From positions 280,549-317,121 of the forward strand of contig FJOG01000036.1 of NCBI GenBank assembly GCA_900073065.1: a stretch of DNA of 36,573 bases. The letters are read 5' to 3'. Below the pieces are notes generated by a model that worked only from the letters and a program-made list of their open reading frames with translations, was not told the DNA's origin and made no database searches. Below, in pieces: positions 9,846-20,910 of this stretch. This stretch comes from Phialocephala subalpina (lineage: Eukaryota > Ascomycota > Leotiomycetes > Helotiales > Mollisiaceae). Both the position numbers and the translations under genes were made by a program. Positions within the stretch are counted from its first letter, which is position 1, and each line of letters begins with the position of its first letter.

Positions 9846-11702
9846 ATGCTGTATAAAATATGGTTGATATTCTTTTTCGTCTCCGCAACTGTCAGCAGCT
9901 CTTCAGCCTGGCTAGACGAGTACGACTTCATCATCGTAGGCGGCGGCCCAGCAGGACTGACAGTGGCAAACCGTCTTTCTGAGCTTCCGCATATCACTGT
10001 TGCTCTCATTGAGGCGGGTGGGGATGCTTCCACCAATCCCAATGTGACCAGCGTCGATGGCTTCACTACTGCACTGGGTACCTCGATCGACTGGCAATAC
10101 ACATCGACGAATCAATCTCATGCTGCGGGACAGACAATTGCATACCATTCCGGAAAGGCATTGGGTGGGACGACTACCATCAATGGTGAATACTTCATAT
10201 GCTATTTGGTTCATTTCTGACATTTCCCAGGAATGACCTATGTCCGCGCCGAGAAATCCCAAATCGACTCCTGGGGTGAAATTGGAAACCCTGGATGGAG
10301 CTGGGATGATCTCTTCCCATACTATCTCAAGAGCGAGGATTTCACCTACCCAACATCAGCTCAGCTTTCATCCGGCGTTTCGTATGTCCCAGACGATCAT
10401 GGGGAATCTGGTCCACTCAAAGTCGGATATCCGTATGGACTTCTAAATGGATCTTTCCACACAATCGTAGAGGATACATGGGAAGCTCTTGATCTACCTC
10501 ATAACGAGGATGTAAATGGCGGCAGCGTTCGTGGCTTCACGATTTGGCAAAGCACATTGGATATGGTGGCCAATATCAGAGAAGATGCTGCGAGAGCCTA
10601 TTACCATCCCATTCAGGGGAGGCCGAATCTTCACATTTTCCTGAATACGTCCGCGAACAGGATTGTCTGGAAGAAGATGGGTGGCCTAGCGACTGCGGCT
10701 GGAGTGGAAATCACCTCTTCAAATGGTACCGTCAGTGTCTTGAACTGCAGTCGCGAGGTCATCTTATCTGCCGGTTCGCTCAGATCTCCAGCAATTCTTG
10801 AACTGTCAGGCGTCGAGAATCCGAGGTATGTCTCTAATTCTGCTCTCTGATTTCAGCTAACAATTGGCAGTATCCTCGAGAAGTACGGCATAGAAGTAAA
10901 AGTCGACCTCCCCTCTGTAGGCGAGAACCTCCAAGACCAACCAAACCTCAGCTTCGTCTACTCTACTAACAGCACATTCAACGGCTCAATCGTCTACGTC
11001 GCCTACGGCGCAATGTCCGACTTCTTCTCATCCTGGAACTCATCAAACCTCAACACCACATCCTACGCAGAGATCGTTGCAGCTGCAAATAACAACACTG
11101 TCTCAGCAGAATCACTAGAGTATCTCTTCAACATACAACTGAACCTCCTAAAATCGGGTGTACCGAACGCAGAAACCGTAATGGAAACTTCTCTGAACCT
11201 CGGTCTCGGTCCATCTGGATTTTTACTATCGGCATTCTGGCTCTTGATGCCCTTCTCCAGAGGAAGTGTGCATATCAATTCCGCGGATCCAGAAGCATAC
11301 CCTTCAATCAATCCCAACTTCTTCCTCGTGGATTTCGATCTTGATGTCCAAATCGCGATCGCGAAATGGACGAGAAAGTTTTGGGGTACGGAATCGATGA
11401 AGAGTCTCATCACAGCTGAGATTTCTCCTGGCTACGATATTCTCCCACAGAATGCTACAGATTATCAATGGGCGACTTGGGTTAAGACTGCTGTGACTGC
11501 GAATTCTCATCCATTGGGCACTTGTGCGATGATGCCAAAAGAGTTGGGAGGAGTGGTGGATGAGAAGCTCAAGGTTTATGGGACGGCGAATGTGAGGGTT
11601 GTTGATGCGAGTGTGATGCCATTTCAAGTGAGTGGGCATCTTTCAAGTACTGTCTACGCCATCGCAGAGAAGGCGGCGGATATGATCAAGGAGACATTAT
11701 GA
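9846..11702 (+). CDS. secreted GMC oxidoreductase (AA3_2-like alcohol/glucose oxidase type)
   Basis: Three exons (9846-10185, 10231-10825, 10871-11702) with two 45-bp introns give 588 residues. A hydrophobic signal peptide of about 21 residues is followed by YDFIIVGGGPAGLTVANRL, the FAD-binding Rossmann motif (GGGPAG, 32-37). GGTTTINGMTYVRA is the first GMC signature (split by intron 1), and AGSLRSPAILELSGV is the second. The C-terminal domain carries NSHPLGTCAM (His525) and FQVSGHLSSTVYAIAE (His568), the expected catalytic His pair of aryl-alcohol oxidase, glucose oxidase and choline dehydrogenase relatives. Many N-glycosylation sites agree with secretion. The enzyme should oxidise an alcohol or sugar and reduce oxygen or a quinone; the substrate cannot be read. 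It ends about 200 bases from the tail-to-tail dioxygenase gene. Confidence 0.9.
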
Positions 11703-11899
11703 GGCGAGGTTGAAGTTGGGGGATTTTGAGAGAGCGTTGATACTGATGCGGGGTAATTATTACCCCGCCAAACTCTGACAATTATCACAACAGCTTCTTC
11801 TTCTTGGTCCTAATGAGTGCCGATCAAGCAAAAGGAAGCGTTGAAATGTTAATACACAGTGTGAACCCTTCAGATTCTCAAAGTCCCCATCCTCTTTTC

Positions 11900-13238
11900 C
11901 TATTGCACCTTCACCGGCACCGGTCTCGCTGCCTCGGGCTCCTTCCCACTCCTCATCGTCACCTGCCACATCAACCTCTGCGTACTCCCTAGTTGACCCG
12001 TAATACTATGCCAAACCCCATAATTGTGGAAGATAACTAGATCTCCCTCCTCCCAGTGGTGGGCATAAACATGCTCTGGCTTGACCACCTTTCTCTGCAT
12101 CTCATAACAAATCCTTCTTGTTTCCGCCAAGTCATCGATTACTGTCACTTCTCCAGTCTTTGGGTCAGTGGTGCGCAGCGAGTGGACGCAGCAGCCTAGG
12201 ATTTGGAGGTGTGGCTGTTGGGGACGGCCGGGGTTGTGCCATGCCATCTGGGAAAGTTGTTAGAGAGAGAGAGGAAGGGAGGAGAGGGGACAAACAGGGA
12301 ACGCTTGAACTTTATCCCAACTCCAAGCCGGGAGATCTTCTTCCCTCGCCTCTTCTCCAACCTTCGCTATCCCCAGCCCATCAGATGTCGCTTTCGCATT
12401 GCGGATCCATTCATATGCTCTTGGAGCATACTGGACTGTTGTATTCAGAGCAAACTCCTGTTCTTCAGGCGTGAGGAGTTGGAACGCTTTTGCTCCTGAG
12501 ATGACTACAGACTTATCAGCAAGTGCTTTGATATGGGAGGGGCATATTTACAGGCTGTAGATCCAGCTTGGAGATTCATCTCTTTTCCGTCTTGAAATTT
12601 GATTTTCTGATCTGGAAGTTTGGGAACGACGACTGCGTGGATGAGCGTCACTTTTCCGGGTAAGTTCTCATATAAAGGGGCGTCTTGATGCCATCTGTAG
12701 AATCTGGTTTGTCCTTCTGCTAGCTCTTCCCCCGTTAATGGTTGGGCGTGAAATTCTGCCGAATCCTACTTCTCTTTTAGTCCTGAGCCTTGAAGGTTGA
12801 CAAGGCAAGACGTACAACGTGTCGGAGGTTCATATACTCAATGCCATCGTAATCCCTGAACTCTCCATTCCCGATGACCTGCACATTCGGCGCAACAGGA
12901 AGTCTCGCTCCGTTATTGCGAGATAAGATACTGCGAGGATCTCGTACTTGGTCTTTGCCAGCAGAGTGGACGTTTATCATGTCGGGGTCCCATATCGAGG
13001 CTAGTTTTTCGAGGGCCAAGGGGTCGATTCCTTGTTGTTTTCTGAAGACGAGAACTGAGTTGTCGTACAGTGCTTGTCGAAGGACTGAGATGTCTTCTGG
13101 CTTGAAAGAAGAGGGATCAATTGGACCATTGGAGGTGTTCAAGAGCACTTCTGCTCCGATAAGGGTCTCCTTGCGCAACTCTGGAGAAAGAGACTGAATT
13201 GTGAAGAGGGGTGATGTGGGGAGGGTTGCTGATGGCAT
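11900..13238 (-). CDS. 2-oxoglutarate/Fe(II) dioxygenase, TauD family, XanA-like
   Basis: Four exons (13238-12816, 12765-12552, 12504-12296, 12247-11900) with introns of 47-50 bases give 397 residues. I chose the ATG at 13238 (MPSATLPTSPLF) rather than the in-frame one 48 codons upstream, because the extra N-terminus is low-quality sequence. Fe(II) ligands appear as RWHQDAP (His167, Asp169) and the distal His in GVWHSITG (His362), with Arg373 eleven residues on as the likely 2-oxoglutarate contact. The segments GAKAFQLLTPEEQEFALNTT and HLQILGCCVHSL resemble fungal xanthine dioxygenase (XanA) as I remember it. XanA hydroxylates xanthine to uric acid without molybdenum cofactor. A different TauD-family substrate is possible, since neighbours are not purine genes. 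Intron 2 needs the acceptor TGTAG at 12505; the nearer CTCAG would create a stop. Confidence 0.8.
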
Positions 13239-13867
13239 TTTGACCGAAGCTCTCTGGACTTGTGAGATTTGGTGCTGAAGGCACAAAATTCTCAGTAAAT
13301 GTTGCTGATTATTGATGTAGAGGTGATGTCTGAAGTAGTAGACCTTGAGATAAGATAGGCATGAGTCTAGACTTTGAGTCAATGATACCCCACTTTTGTT
13401 AATTGTCGGAGGACTCCGATATACCTATCGAGGAAACACAAGATTGTCTCGATACACCTCGCGCTCTATTGTCTTGTCTAGTGACAAGATCGAGATTGGC
13501 CTCGAGCAAAAAGAAATTGGCTGTTCTCAGATGAAAGGCTAGGTTCGTGTCCGGTGTGCATTGCCTGTTCTTGCTCTACTGCTTCACTGCTTCATCCACG
13601 GGTTTGCTGCCAATTCTGCCAAAAGTTCTGCTGTCAACTGTTTCCAAACCGTATTAAGACCCATCCTTTAATTCTCTGACATATGTTGTTGCAGAGATAT
13701 CGAAAAGTCACGTTCGTCAGCTTGAGCGGCGCAGCAGTACATTTCAGCTGACCGGCTTTTCTTTTCATCCGAACTCCTGTTCGCAACATCTTGTGACACT
13801 CATAAATATCTGGCGAGGTACTAGACAATTGAACGTTATTTGAAAACCTATCACAAGTATCACCGGG
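13239..13867. other. divergent promoter region
   Basis: The 629 bases separate the divergently read dioxygenase (minus) and methyltransferase (plus) genes and could co-regulate them. Short words such as TCGAG/CTCGA repeat around 13428-13505. No clear TATA box or known operator was seen. Confidence 0.45.
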
Positions 13868-14749
13868 ATGGCCCAACCGAGCCAACGGCAAGATGAGCCC
13901 CCTCCTCAAGCAATCCACCACGAACAGCGAAACGCCGAGAACAGCGCGGCCTACTTCCTCCCAAAGCTCAAGTCCATGAAAGAAAAGAACCCCCATCTCA
14001 CCCTCCTAGACGTCGGCGCCGGCTCCGGAACCATCTCCATAACCTTCGCAAAAGCCATCCCAGACGGGCACGTCACAGCCACAGACCTAAACCCCGACAT
14101 CCTCCCCCGAGCCGCCTCAATCGCCAAATCGGAAGGAGTAACGAACATCGAGTTCCAGCAAGCAGATGCGTATAAGCTCCCGTTTCCCGATGAGAGTTTC
14201 GATGTCACGCATTGCCATCAGATGTTGTGCCATTTGAAGGAGCCGTGGGAGGCGCTGAGGGAGATGTTGAGGGTTACGAAGAAGGGAGGGGCGGTGGCTG
14301 CGAGGGAGGCGGATTTGGATACGGAGTGTGTGTGGCCTGCCACCGAGGGGTTGCTTAAGTTTCATGATTTTACGGTGAGCCTTATGAGGAGTAAGGGTGG
14401 GAGTTCGAATGCAGGACGACAGTTACTCTCTTGGGCTTTAAAGGCTGGTGTTGAGCGGGGTCAGGTTACGGCGAGCTTTGGGACTTGGTGCTATAGTGCA
14501 AAAGAAGATAAGGAAGTTTGGGGTAGGTGATCTCGTTCCTAAATGTGGATTCTCGTGTTGTTAACAGTGACTCCAGCTCAGGCGATGGCGAAGCTACTTC
14601 GGGGTGGTCGGATACGCGATGGAGCGCTCGCAAAGGGTCTGGCGACGGAGGATGAATTGGAGGAGATGGCTAAGGCTTGGAGAGAGTGGCAGGAGAGCGG
14701 TGAGGCGACTTTGGGGATGCTGCATGGAGAGATCATCATCCAGAAGTAG
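13868..14749 (+). CDS. class I SAM-dependent methyltransferase, UbiE/Methyltransf_25 type
   Basis: Two exons (13868-14522, 14568-14749) with a 45-bp intron give 278 residues. Motif I is LLDVGAGSGTIS (about 46-57), motif II is VTATDLNPDILPRA, and the motif IV region is LPFPDESFDVTHCHQMLCHL; MLRVTKKGGAVAAREAD matches post-motif III. This fits fungal UbiE/COQ5-like methyltransferases, which act on varied small molecules; it is not mitochondrial CoQ5, as no targeting peptide is visible. The C-terminal part (AWREWQESGEATLGMLHGEIII) is typical of the group. It is divergent from the dioxygenase and ends 84 bases from the convergent esterase, so transcripts of these two probably overlap. Substrate unknown. 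Confidence 0.85.
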
Positions 14750-14833
14750 CGACGAGCGTCTTCCCATACGAACAGCATCCGAAGCACGTTTGCTCAAGCC
14801 TTACATTGCTGGGAGAGTAGATATCATACAAGC

Positions 14834-16468
14834 TCAGAGTCTTGGCTTTGACAGAGGAGCCGTCTTCGTGACTTGCTTCGTCAACTCCCATAACGGTAAC
14901 TTATCCTCCCAAGCTTCGTCATCTTTGATCTCAATGTCTCCAGCTTCCGTGATATACTTGACCTGCCCCAAGCTTGTTGTTCCCCAATTCACTGGTTTGC
15001 CCTGAATGAAATTAGCGACCGGTTTCAGCCATTCTTTGATCATGACTTTCTCGGAAGTAGTGAGCGAGTCGCCATTCCCAAAAAACCAGATACTCATATC
15101 AGTACCGTGAGTTGCGCCCACTCCCTTTGGCAATCTCTTGTCCACACTCGCAGTTCGCCAGTCGATTCTGTATCGATGAATGTTGGAAAGGGGCAGAGTC
15201 GCTGAGATCGACTTGATGTAGCCTCGCATGGTTGAGTGGATTTGCATGTCCGCGTACAGCCTCCCGAACAAATCTTTCCAGTACTCTGTCGGTTTCGATC
15301 CTGAGGAGGCTGATGGCTTGTAAGGAGAAGTAATCGCGAGGGTGACATGGCGAGGATAGTCCCAGCTCAACCTATTAGCCAAAGTCTCGTATGATGTTGG
15401 TGAGTATACGTTCTTGTAAAGGTGGAACTCCTGTGTCAAGTCTCCAATGATCGTTTGAATTCCAAGCTCCTTCAAACGCTGTCCAAACCGTCCATCAAAG
15501 ATGCTTGGGAAGAGATCTTCGGACATGAAATCTCCATCCATAATAGGACGGAAGAACTTCTGCTTCATGGAATTCACAGCAGCTGTCAGCTCATCTGCTG
15601 AAAACTCCCTCAACCTCTCCAACTTTTGAGGCTGGGTGTACCCCGCAGGCACTCCCAGAACGTGCAGGAGGTCGTCGAACTGTTGCTGCACTTCAGATAA
15701 CGCCTTCGGCTGCACTCCGCATCCATTAGACCACTGGAACACCCTTCGGATAATCTGCTTCTTCGCATTCGGACCAACATCAAAAGCCAGCTGATGGAAC
15801 GTAGCGTACGACCCCGCAGAAAGACCACCAACAGTGATGTTCTCAGGATTTCCACCAAAATGCTTGATGTTCTCGTACGTCCACTCAAGGGCTAAGCGCT
15901 GGTCCCAGAACCCAAAATTAGCAGCGGGTGATCCGTCTTCCCAGAGCTCTCTGGAAGCGAGGAACCCGAAAAGTCCAAGTCGGTAGCCAGGGGAGACGAT
16001 AATGCATTTCACGCCTGTCTCGGCGAGGAGCGCTGATGGGTCGTCGAAATTGTTGGACCCGAATTGGAGGAAGCCGCCATCTGATATTTTCAGTCACTCG
16101 AATCGACATTGAAATCTCTGTGATCACTCACGAATGTAGAAAAATACAGGCCATCCTCCATCCGGAGGTTTCCCGAGAGGAATCCAAATGTTCGATTGCA
16201 AACAATCTTCATCATGAATCGTGAATTGCCGTCCGAAGACTCGTGGCTGGGGACATACTGAGGAAGGGTTTCTGTATTGTCCTGGACTCGCTTCGGATCC
16301 GTATGAGTATGTCGAGGGAAGGGCATGTGGTTTCCGCCAGCGGTGGGGTCCTGTAGGTGGGAGTGCGAACGGGACTCGTGAAAATCGGTGACATTTGGGG
16401 TTCTTCGTTGTCGAGTCTAGCAACGTGACGCCTTCGAGGACGCCTTTTCCGGGGATGTTGACTCGCAT
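14834..16468 (-). CDS. type-B carboxylesterase/lipase family hydrolase
   Basis: Two exons (16468-16132, 16080-14834) with a 51-bp intron give 527 residues. The intron splits the oxyanion-hole codon, giving YIHGGF at residue 113. The nucleophile elbow is GGLSAGS (Ser200), the acid is probably Glu330 in GDLTQEF, and the base is His437 in GATHGTDM, completing the Ser-Glu-His triad of the family. Length is typical. There is no signal peptide (MRVNIPGKGVLEG), so it is probably cytosolic, unlike secreted fungal lipases of this family. Such cytosolic forms hydrolyse or transesterify small esters, sometimes in metabolic clusters. The promoter contains a TCACGTGA site 85 bases upstream of the start codon. 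Confidence 0.88.
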
Positions 16469-16549
16469 TGTTGTGAGGACAGATGAAGAGAGAAGGGAGA
16501 GGTGGCGTTTGGAGCGAAAGGTGGTTGGAGGTTAGCCGAGGTCCGTACA

Positions 16550-16563
16550 GTATCACGTGAATG
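16550..16563. promoter_or_regulatory. TCACGTGA element upstream of esterase
   Basis: GTATCACGTGAATG contains the E-box palindrome TCACGTGA and lies about 85 bases before the esterase ATG. The identical 14-mer occurs at 35633-35646 upstream of another minus-strand gene. Binding by a bHLH factor is inferred. Confidence 0.45.
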
Positions 16564-18797
16564 CTCCCCTTTCGCAGGAGCCTTGGATCGCAGGTGATAT
16601 GTATCGGAGTGTTCGAGTATTAAGAAGGAATTTACGCGATGTAGCCGTGAAGATGCTTGATTTTACCCATATAATCTGCGACGAATCTTGGGCGCACTAA
16701 AGTCCATTTCTGTCTTTGGACCTGAGCAGTCGCTGCTCTAACCTGAGCTGAGCGCTAGATCATGCTCAGGGGGATCCTCTTCCGGACCCTCGCAAGTCGG
16801 TTATACTTTCTATATTATCTAAATACACATCTTGCTAATGCCTGCTGGTCTGGAACACAGCCACCTCTTTGAACCTATCAAGACGTCGTGATAGTATCCG
16901 TTCTCGCTTCCCTGTCAAACTTATCCAAGGGTCCCTGCCGGAGCCGATTTGGATCCCTTCTAATCTAGTCTCACGTAACTGGCTTAAGGTTATTTAGCCT
17001 CACAACTTACCGAATATCACCAATCAATGTCATCGCGTGCGATTGCACGACTCTAAACCTTATTCCATTTTGGTACTACCAGAACTCGAGCGCGAAGATA
17101 CACACAAATGCTCCGCATGGCAGGCTATAAATGGCTCTGCATAATTGTTAATAAATGTACAAAGGACGGCACTATAAACTCTTAAGTCCTTCAACGTCTG
17201 GGGCTCCTTCTAGGCTTCTAACCATATATGCATAACGAGGCACAGTCTTCCTATAAGTAAGGCTGCACTAAGTAAGGGGAATACATCGTCCGGTACTTTT
17301 CTTAGATAATATATCGTGTAAGATCAGGCAACCTCGGCATAACTCGATAGTAGTATCCGGGGTCATAAAAGGTACGACAACTAGTGTGCTTCTCAAGCAT
17401 CGAAGGATATATGCAGAGTAAAATTGCATAAGGAACCAATCTCGTTAACAAGAGTGTGATCACAGATTACATCCATATGGGAGGGAAGGGCCCCACGAAT
17501 AAGGGATACTCTTGGTAATAAGATTGATAAGGAACATGGTTTATAAAAATATTCGGTCTCTGGGATTCTGGGATTATTAAAGGAAGAAAATGCAGACTTA
17601 TTTCAGCGATAGTATGTTGATTGAAGGGCAGCTGGATAGCTACTTTGCCGGCTGGCCATTGTGAAATTTATATAGTGGCGATACCGCGTCAAGGAGGAGT
17701 TATACCAAGCTCCAGTAGCTTTGGGTATTCATTTTAAAAGTCATCAGTTCAAAACGTTCGATTAAATATATAACACTATAAAAGTGCAGGACGCCGCAGT
17801 CCTACCCGCCTTTTATTACTTCAATCAAGGCTATCCGCAATCGGTATAATGTATAGTATAGGAATGCTTAGGATTTTTGTATTATTAGCCAAAGTAGTTT
17901 TGGTTTTAGTGTAAAATTTCAGCTTGCTCTAAGTTTTACTAGCCAAATTCATGTACTACAAGTCAAAGCAGTTCTGAATTGCACTACTGTAACTCGAACT
18001 ACTTTAGCTTGAAGTATAAATAAAGCATGTGTACTATTTTGTAATATGTTAAGTATTATACTTTAGACGCAATCACTTCGAGGTGCAATCTTCCAAATCG
18101 ATATACTTGCAATTGTAGTACTCCAAATCTAAAAATAGTCTTGGGGAGGGTCCAAATTGGATTCTAAGGTGCTAGCGCTAAAGAAATTTAGCATTGGGAA
18201 TGGAGCCAAACTTGGCCCTCGGACGCTGGTGTATTCATTGCGCTGACGTTTGGAAGTTAGCATTGAAGGGGGGGATTATGTGTATAGCACTTTGGTTCCA
18301 GAAGAAAATTTCTCTGTAATATGACACGATTCACACTTTCACTAAACATTAAACGCATAAGAGGGACAAGTGAGGGACGCACATTCTCCATAATGAGCCT
18401 GGAGGCTTGAATACCTATTTTAGTATCGTTAGTGTACAGCCTTCTCTAGTAAGGATTAATGCCTGCGGTCGATTACAGTGCCTTGCCAACTATGAAGCAA
18501 ATCACAGCCCAAACTAAGTCGATTCGAAATCTGAAACCGAGTCGCTGCCTTGAGCTAGGTGAACTGGAAACCACGTAAGTTGGTTATCATTTTTAGGGTT
18601 TGAGTATGTGAATCAGTAACGACCGTCGGCTCATTGGTGTCCATATTTACCGTCTGCCAAATCCACCGAGTACCTTTCAAGTTGAGGCAATTTTGATATT
18701 TTATTCCAGACCTAAACATTGACCCATTCGTATCCGTATATGATATCACCGACCAGCAAATTTATTTCTACTAATTCGCACCAACTTGTTCACAGTA
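16564..18797. other. 2.2-kb gene-poor region
   Basis: No coding region, tRNA or recognisable transposon was found. Composition is intermediate and AT-leaning, with runs such as CTATATAA and many short ACTAC/AGTAGT words (17880-18060). Such DNA could be an old, partly mutated repeat. A 64-codon minus-strand frame at 18555-18749 has no motif; it lies just downstream of the HET gene and may be part of its 3' UTR. Confidence 0.45.
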
Positions 18798-20063
18798 CTA
18801 CCTCCACATTTTCGTTTTCTTCGCAATCAACCAAACCACAAATAGTGCAGACATACCCACTACAGATACCGTAAGCCGCATTTTATTGGAAGGCCTCCGT
18901 CGTTCAATTTCACCTATCTCTTGCTGTTCGTCCGTATCTCCGCCTTCGTATTCCTCCATCTGATCATTTAAAGCCAAAAATTGTAACATTTGGCGAGGAG
19001 AATCGCGAGCTAAGTAGTCAAGTTTCTCAGCTCGACGCAAAAGTCTTCTCCTTTGTGACTTTGGTCTGACACCAAGTCCTAAGAAAAGTTCCTCCGAATC
19101 AGGAGTAATATTTACTCCACTGCGCAGCATCCTTGACAGCACAGGAAATTGCGTCAAGTGCGCCAGCGTTATGATAAGCACATGGTCCTCCGTAATGGAG
19201 TAGTCCGGGAAGAACCTACTTAGAAGCTCTCGTTCGTCGGGCGGAATAAGTCCTAATAGCCCGAAGACCCTGTCTCGTGGATCCTTACATTTAGACCTAT
19301 GGTGGTCAATGAGTAGGTCACAGAGTGGTTGTAAGATCTCGGGATGCTTATTCACATGCCGTCCCATGGCAAGTGGCAAAGCGGCGAGTGGACTCGTTCG
19401 GTCTCCTTGGGGAACGTCGCCATTCGGATCGTAAAATTGTTCGATGCCAGCCTCGCGGCTTAGGATGCTCTGAAAGTCTAGCCAATTTATCCGGTTGTCA
19501 CTGCAATACAGCTCGACATTTCGGCCAAGCAGGAATTCCTGGATAACCCAGACGCGAGACCAGTATGGGCGATTCGAGAGATCCGCTATCGATTCTGTCC
19601 AGTCGAATCCATCGCTTTCTATTGTCTTAGGAGGTATTTGTGTAGGCAAATACGACATGGTTTCCTTAGGCAATGTTATGAGCCCCAGCCAGACGGACAC
19701 GCAGACAGCATCTCTATACGTCTGGTCCATTAACCGGACTTGAGAGTTACGTTCAGCGACGTTGGCTTGGTCGATACAGATCGCGTCTACCCATAGGTAA
19801 TTCCACGTTGCATTTCTGGCGGCATGAGCCATGTAATACAGACATGACCATAAATTGGGCCTAACGTGGAAAGGTCGGTTATTCAAGTAGATGACTTCTG
19901 ACGCATCTTCGTTGCCCCATGTATACGAAATAGCTGTGTAAGGGGGTGTTGATGCGCGTTGGACGCGCCGAATTTTGTATCGAAGGACATGGTTGTTAAC
20001 TGCCACTGGCTGGAGCAACCGGAGTTCATTTGAGACCAGGCTGGAATCATAGGTAAAGTCCAT
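18798..20063 (-). CDS. HET-domain (heterokaryon incompatibility) protein with C-terminal membrane helix
   Basis: Single exon, 421 residues. The HET domain (PF06985) is plain: TAISYTWG (43-50), LWVDAICIDQ (90-99) and YWSRVWVIQE (167-176), with a CKDPRDRVFGLLGL motif further on. HET domains trigger programmed cell death when incompatible fungal strains fuse; the domain has a TIR-related fold. The region after the domain is charged (EEYEGGDTDEQQEIGEIERRR), and the protein ends with a single hydrophobic helix (about 397-414) and a basic KKTKMWR tail, suggesting a tail-anchored membrane protein. The frame is intact and unbroken. A mutated copy of its central part lies 7570 bases away at 26630-26885. 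The allelic specificity or partner cannot be read. Confidence 0.92.
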   Translation of the reverse strand: MDFTYDSSLVSNELRLLQPVAVNNHVLRYKIRRVQRASTPPYTAISYTWGNEDASEVIYLNNRPFHVRPNLWSCLYYMAHAARNATWNYLWVDAICIDQANVAERNSQVRLMDQTYRDAVCVSVWLGLITLPKETMSYLPTQIPPKTIESDGFDWTESIADLSNRPYWSRVWVIQEFLLGRNVELYCSDNRINWLDFQSILSREAGIEQFYDPNGDVPQGDRTSPLAALPLAMGRHVNKHPEILQPLCDLLIDHHRSKCKDPRDRVFGLLGLIPPDERELLSRFFPDYSITEDHVLIITLAHLTQFPVLSRMLRSGVNITPDSEELFLGLGVRPKSQRRRLLRRAEKLDYLARDSPRQMLQFLALNDQMEEYEGGDTDEQQEIGEIERRRPSNKMRLTVSVVGMSALFVVWLIAKKTKMWR

Positions 20064-20910
20064 TAGCCACGACAGGGACTCTTGCCGGTCGGAGTCTTGT
20101 TGCGTTCAAATGCTAGAGCGCTGTACACCAAGACCGTGGTACCGGCTGTTGATCAACAATAGGTTGATAAAAGTTCTAGAAAGGATGAGGAAGAGGTAAG
20201 AAGAGGAAACTGCTTCCACGGCATTTTCACGAGGATAGATAAGGCTACGTGGCAAATCGCCATTGGGTTGCATTTTCGACTCAAGCCCTACCATGCCAGA
20301 AATATTTCGCTGCCTTAGCGCTTTCGTAGCTAATCATAATAAAGTTGGTCTATTGGCTGGTTCATGGATTGCCATAGTGAGGCTGCGTCTTGAACCTCTC
20401 ACGGACGCAGGTGGAGCCAAACAGCGCCAAATTAGAATCAGGCAGGGGAACCGAATCTGAACCCCGTAAACATTTCATTTTACATCGATGATTTTTAGGC
20501 TACACGGACGCGATCTTACAACAATGTGCAAGAAAAAATAAAACCCCAAAAACTCGTTTACCTTATAGGCATAGTTTGGGTCGAAAGGAAAGATTGTGGT
20601 CATTGAAGGGTTAAGAAGTCAAGTAGGTTAAAATTCGGCGCCGGTTACCGATATAACCGTGATAAAAAATAATGCAGCTAATGCATTATAATCATGATTA
20701 TAATGCTATTAAATATGTCGATGGTCTGGCTATTATTCAAAGTTGTAAGAGCCAAGCTGGGTTCAAAGCTCACAATGTCCCAGGCACTATCGAAGTCTGC
20801 GATTTCTAGGCTGCTGTCCATGATCTCCGATTCGTAGCCAGAAACGCCATGACTGCCAACGACTTCTTCTGTATTAGCCGGCGGAGGACCACATTGTGCT
20901 GTCCATGGAC
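20064..20910. other. intergenic, HET promoter side
   Basis: Upstream of the HET gene I find no gene on either strand with motifs. A perfect 24-bp palindrome lies at 20683-20706. On the minus strand at about 20707-20960 there is an open frame rich in acidic residues (GYESEIMDSSLEIADF) that may be a frame-shifted tail of the gene at 20911-21518. Confidence 0.4.
20683..20706. repeat. perfect 24-bp palindrome
   Basis: The 12-base arm GCATTATAATCA is followed directly by its exact reverse complement TGATTATAATGC. A smaller inverted pair, CGGTTA...TAACCG, lies just upstream (20642-20659). It could extrude as a hairpin or bind a dimeric factor; no gene start is adjacent. Confidence 0.7.

Noticed and set aside
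17690..17770. tRNA-like TTCAAAACGTTCGATT loop
   Set aside because: No acceptor stem or anticodon arm could be folded by eye.
18555..18749. 64-codon frame downstream of the HET gene
   Set aside because: No motif; more likely 3' UTR.
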